The notes beneath the pieces were generated by a model, which worked only from the letters and a program-made list of their open reading frames with translations, did not search any database and was not told where the DNA came from. A DNA stretch of 64,000 bases, taken from the NCBI GenBank assembly GCA_002163975.1, contig CP019636.1:993001-1057000 (forward strand), read 5' to 3'. Below are positions 63,223 to 64,000 of this stretch, piece by piece. Position 1 is the stretch's first letter. Every line of letters starts with the position of its first letter. The position numbers and the translations under genes are program-made. Source of the stretch: Nostocales cyanobacterium HT-58-2. Lineage in GTDB: Bacteria; Cyanobacteriota; Cyanobacteriia; Cyanobacteriales; Nostocaceae.

Positions 63223-64000
63223 TTACACTGAAAATTGCTGTACGGGTAGAGTAAACCAGAAGGTAGAACCATTGCTTGGACTACCGATCGCTCCAATCTT
63301 GCCGCCATGAGCCGTGATAATTTGCCGACAGATGTAAAGTCCTAAACCTAAACCGAGGGATTGCCGATTATTAGGGCCACGAGTGTAAAGCTCAAATAAA
63401 CGATCGCACTGCTGTTGTGTCATTCCTACACCATCATCTTGAACGGTGCAATAGATTTGATTTTTGGCATTTTCTTCAATAGCATTTAATGTCAGGCTAA
63501 CTCCCGGTCGGTTATAACGCAGTGCATTTATAAGTAAATTTTCATACACTCGCCGTAAGTGTAAGGCATCAGCATTTATGAAAGGTAAATCAGTCGGAAT
63601 TGTATTTGTGACTGTGGCATTTGCTTGCTGAATAAAAGGTTGTAAATCGTTAATCACAGATTGCACTAAACCATGCAGCTTCACTCCTTGGCAATGTAGC
63701 ACAATCCCATGTACTTCGGTTTCATGTGCCTCTAACAGTGAGTTTATTAGAGCAACTTGTCTATCGCCACTGTCAATCATGTGCTTGAGTAATTCTTGCG
63801 GAATCTGTGCTGTGTCTTGCTCAGGATGCCAAAAAGTCTTTAAAGTCATCACCATCCCAATAACTGGATTGCGTAAATCATGAGATACGGCGTGGAGAAA
63901 AACCCGTAGTTGTTGACGTAATTCAAATTCACGTTGCAGCGAACGCTCATATAAAAATACGCCCACATCGGCTACCAAGCAAATTAGTATTGTATAGAAT
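63223..64000 (-). CDS. Sensor histidine kinase, N-terminus beyond window
   Basis: About 259 codons present; open to the right edge. The first visible residues (FYTILICLVADVGVFLYERS) look like the last membrane helix of a sensor domain, as in CHASE2-type kinases. H-box FLHAVSHDLRNPVIG, N-box ENLLINALRYNR, G1 DDGVGM, G2 GLGLGLYICRQIITAHGG. Tail-to-tail with the response regulator, its likely partner. Confidence 0.85.
   Translation of the reverse strand, partial: FYTILICLVADVGVFLYERSLQREFELRQQLRVFLHAVSHDLRNPVIGMVMTLKTFWHPEQDTAQIPQELLKHMIDSGDRQVALINSLLEAHETEVHGIVLHCQGVKLHGLVQSVINDLQPFIQQANATVTNTIPTDLPFINADALHLRRVYENLLINALRYNRPGVSLTLNAIEENAKNQIYCTVQDDGVGMTQQQCDRLFELYTRGPNNRQSLGLGLGLYICRQIITAHGGKIGAIGSPSNGSTFWFTLPVQQFSV

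Overview
The window reads as a chromosome segment of a filamentous, heterocyst-forming cyanobacterium (Nostocales). Evidence: many HIP1 octamers (GCGATCGC), dispersed cyanobacterial palindromic repeats, a phycobiliprotein lyase (CpcT), a DevBC-type exporter of the heterocyst-glycolipid class, and a five-subunit bidirectional Hox hydrogenase. No rRNA, tRNA or CRISPR array was recognised.

Left arm (1-19.7 kb): a ParB/DNA-methyltransferase-like fusion that has lost its catalytic motif; then hgdB-hgdC-hgdA-like genes (exporter adaptor, permease without an ATPase, sugar epimerase) followed by a Coq4-like protein, a secreted DUF2141 protein and a family-2 glycosyltransferase on the + strand; a GMC oxidoreductase and an SDR on the - strand; an HglT-like glycosyltransferase; a TPR protein; a TnpB (IS200/IS605-type) element; cpcT; a methionine-rich double-glycine-leader peptide gene (possible RiPP precursor); and a small membrane protein. 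As I recall the order, this matches the heterocyst glycolipid region next to cpcT in Anabaena.

Middle (20.0-54.9 kb): about 35 kb of genes on one strand (-). In transcription order: pfkA, ppsA, a fused ADP-forming acyl-CoA synthetase/GNAT, two P-type ATPases, hoxE-hoxF-hoxU-DUF3122-hoxY-TM protein-hoxH-PF14196-like protein-hoxW-hypA-hypC, an IS scar, two large soluble hybrid histidine kinases, nifJ, a DHOD-like protein, hypD and hypE. Together they form a fermentation island: sugar phosphate to pyruvate, pyruvate to acetyl-CoA and reduced ferredoxin (PFOR), acetyl-CoA to acetate and ATP, reductant to H2. The most striking observation is a shared promoter element, CCTCACAAnTTCCTCAA-N10-TAnnnT. 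It holds a direct repeat of CCTCA with an 11-bp period and always sits 10 bp upstream of a TAnnnT -10 box. Eight copies lie in front of eight transcription units of this island (pfkA, ppsA, ATPase pair, hoxE, TM-hoxH, hoxW-hyp, kinase 1, nifJ). It looks like the operator of an anaerobic/fermentative regulon read by an OmpR/PhoB-like activator.

Right arm (55.5-64.0 kb): a + strand NO-detoxification group (methyltransferase, cupin, YwiC-like membrane protein, unknown 106-aa protein, quinol-type nitric oxide reductase) with a shared palindrome TGAGCTAsCTCA in front of its first gene and in front of norB, and a convergent Crp/Fnr regulator that is the obvious candidate reader. Beyond it are a heavy-metal ATPase truncated by an internally deleted IS982-like element, a scrap of hsdS, a NarL-type response regulator, and a sensor kinase that runs off the right edge.
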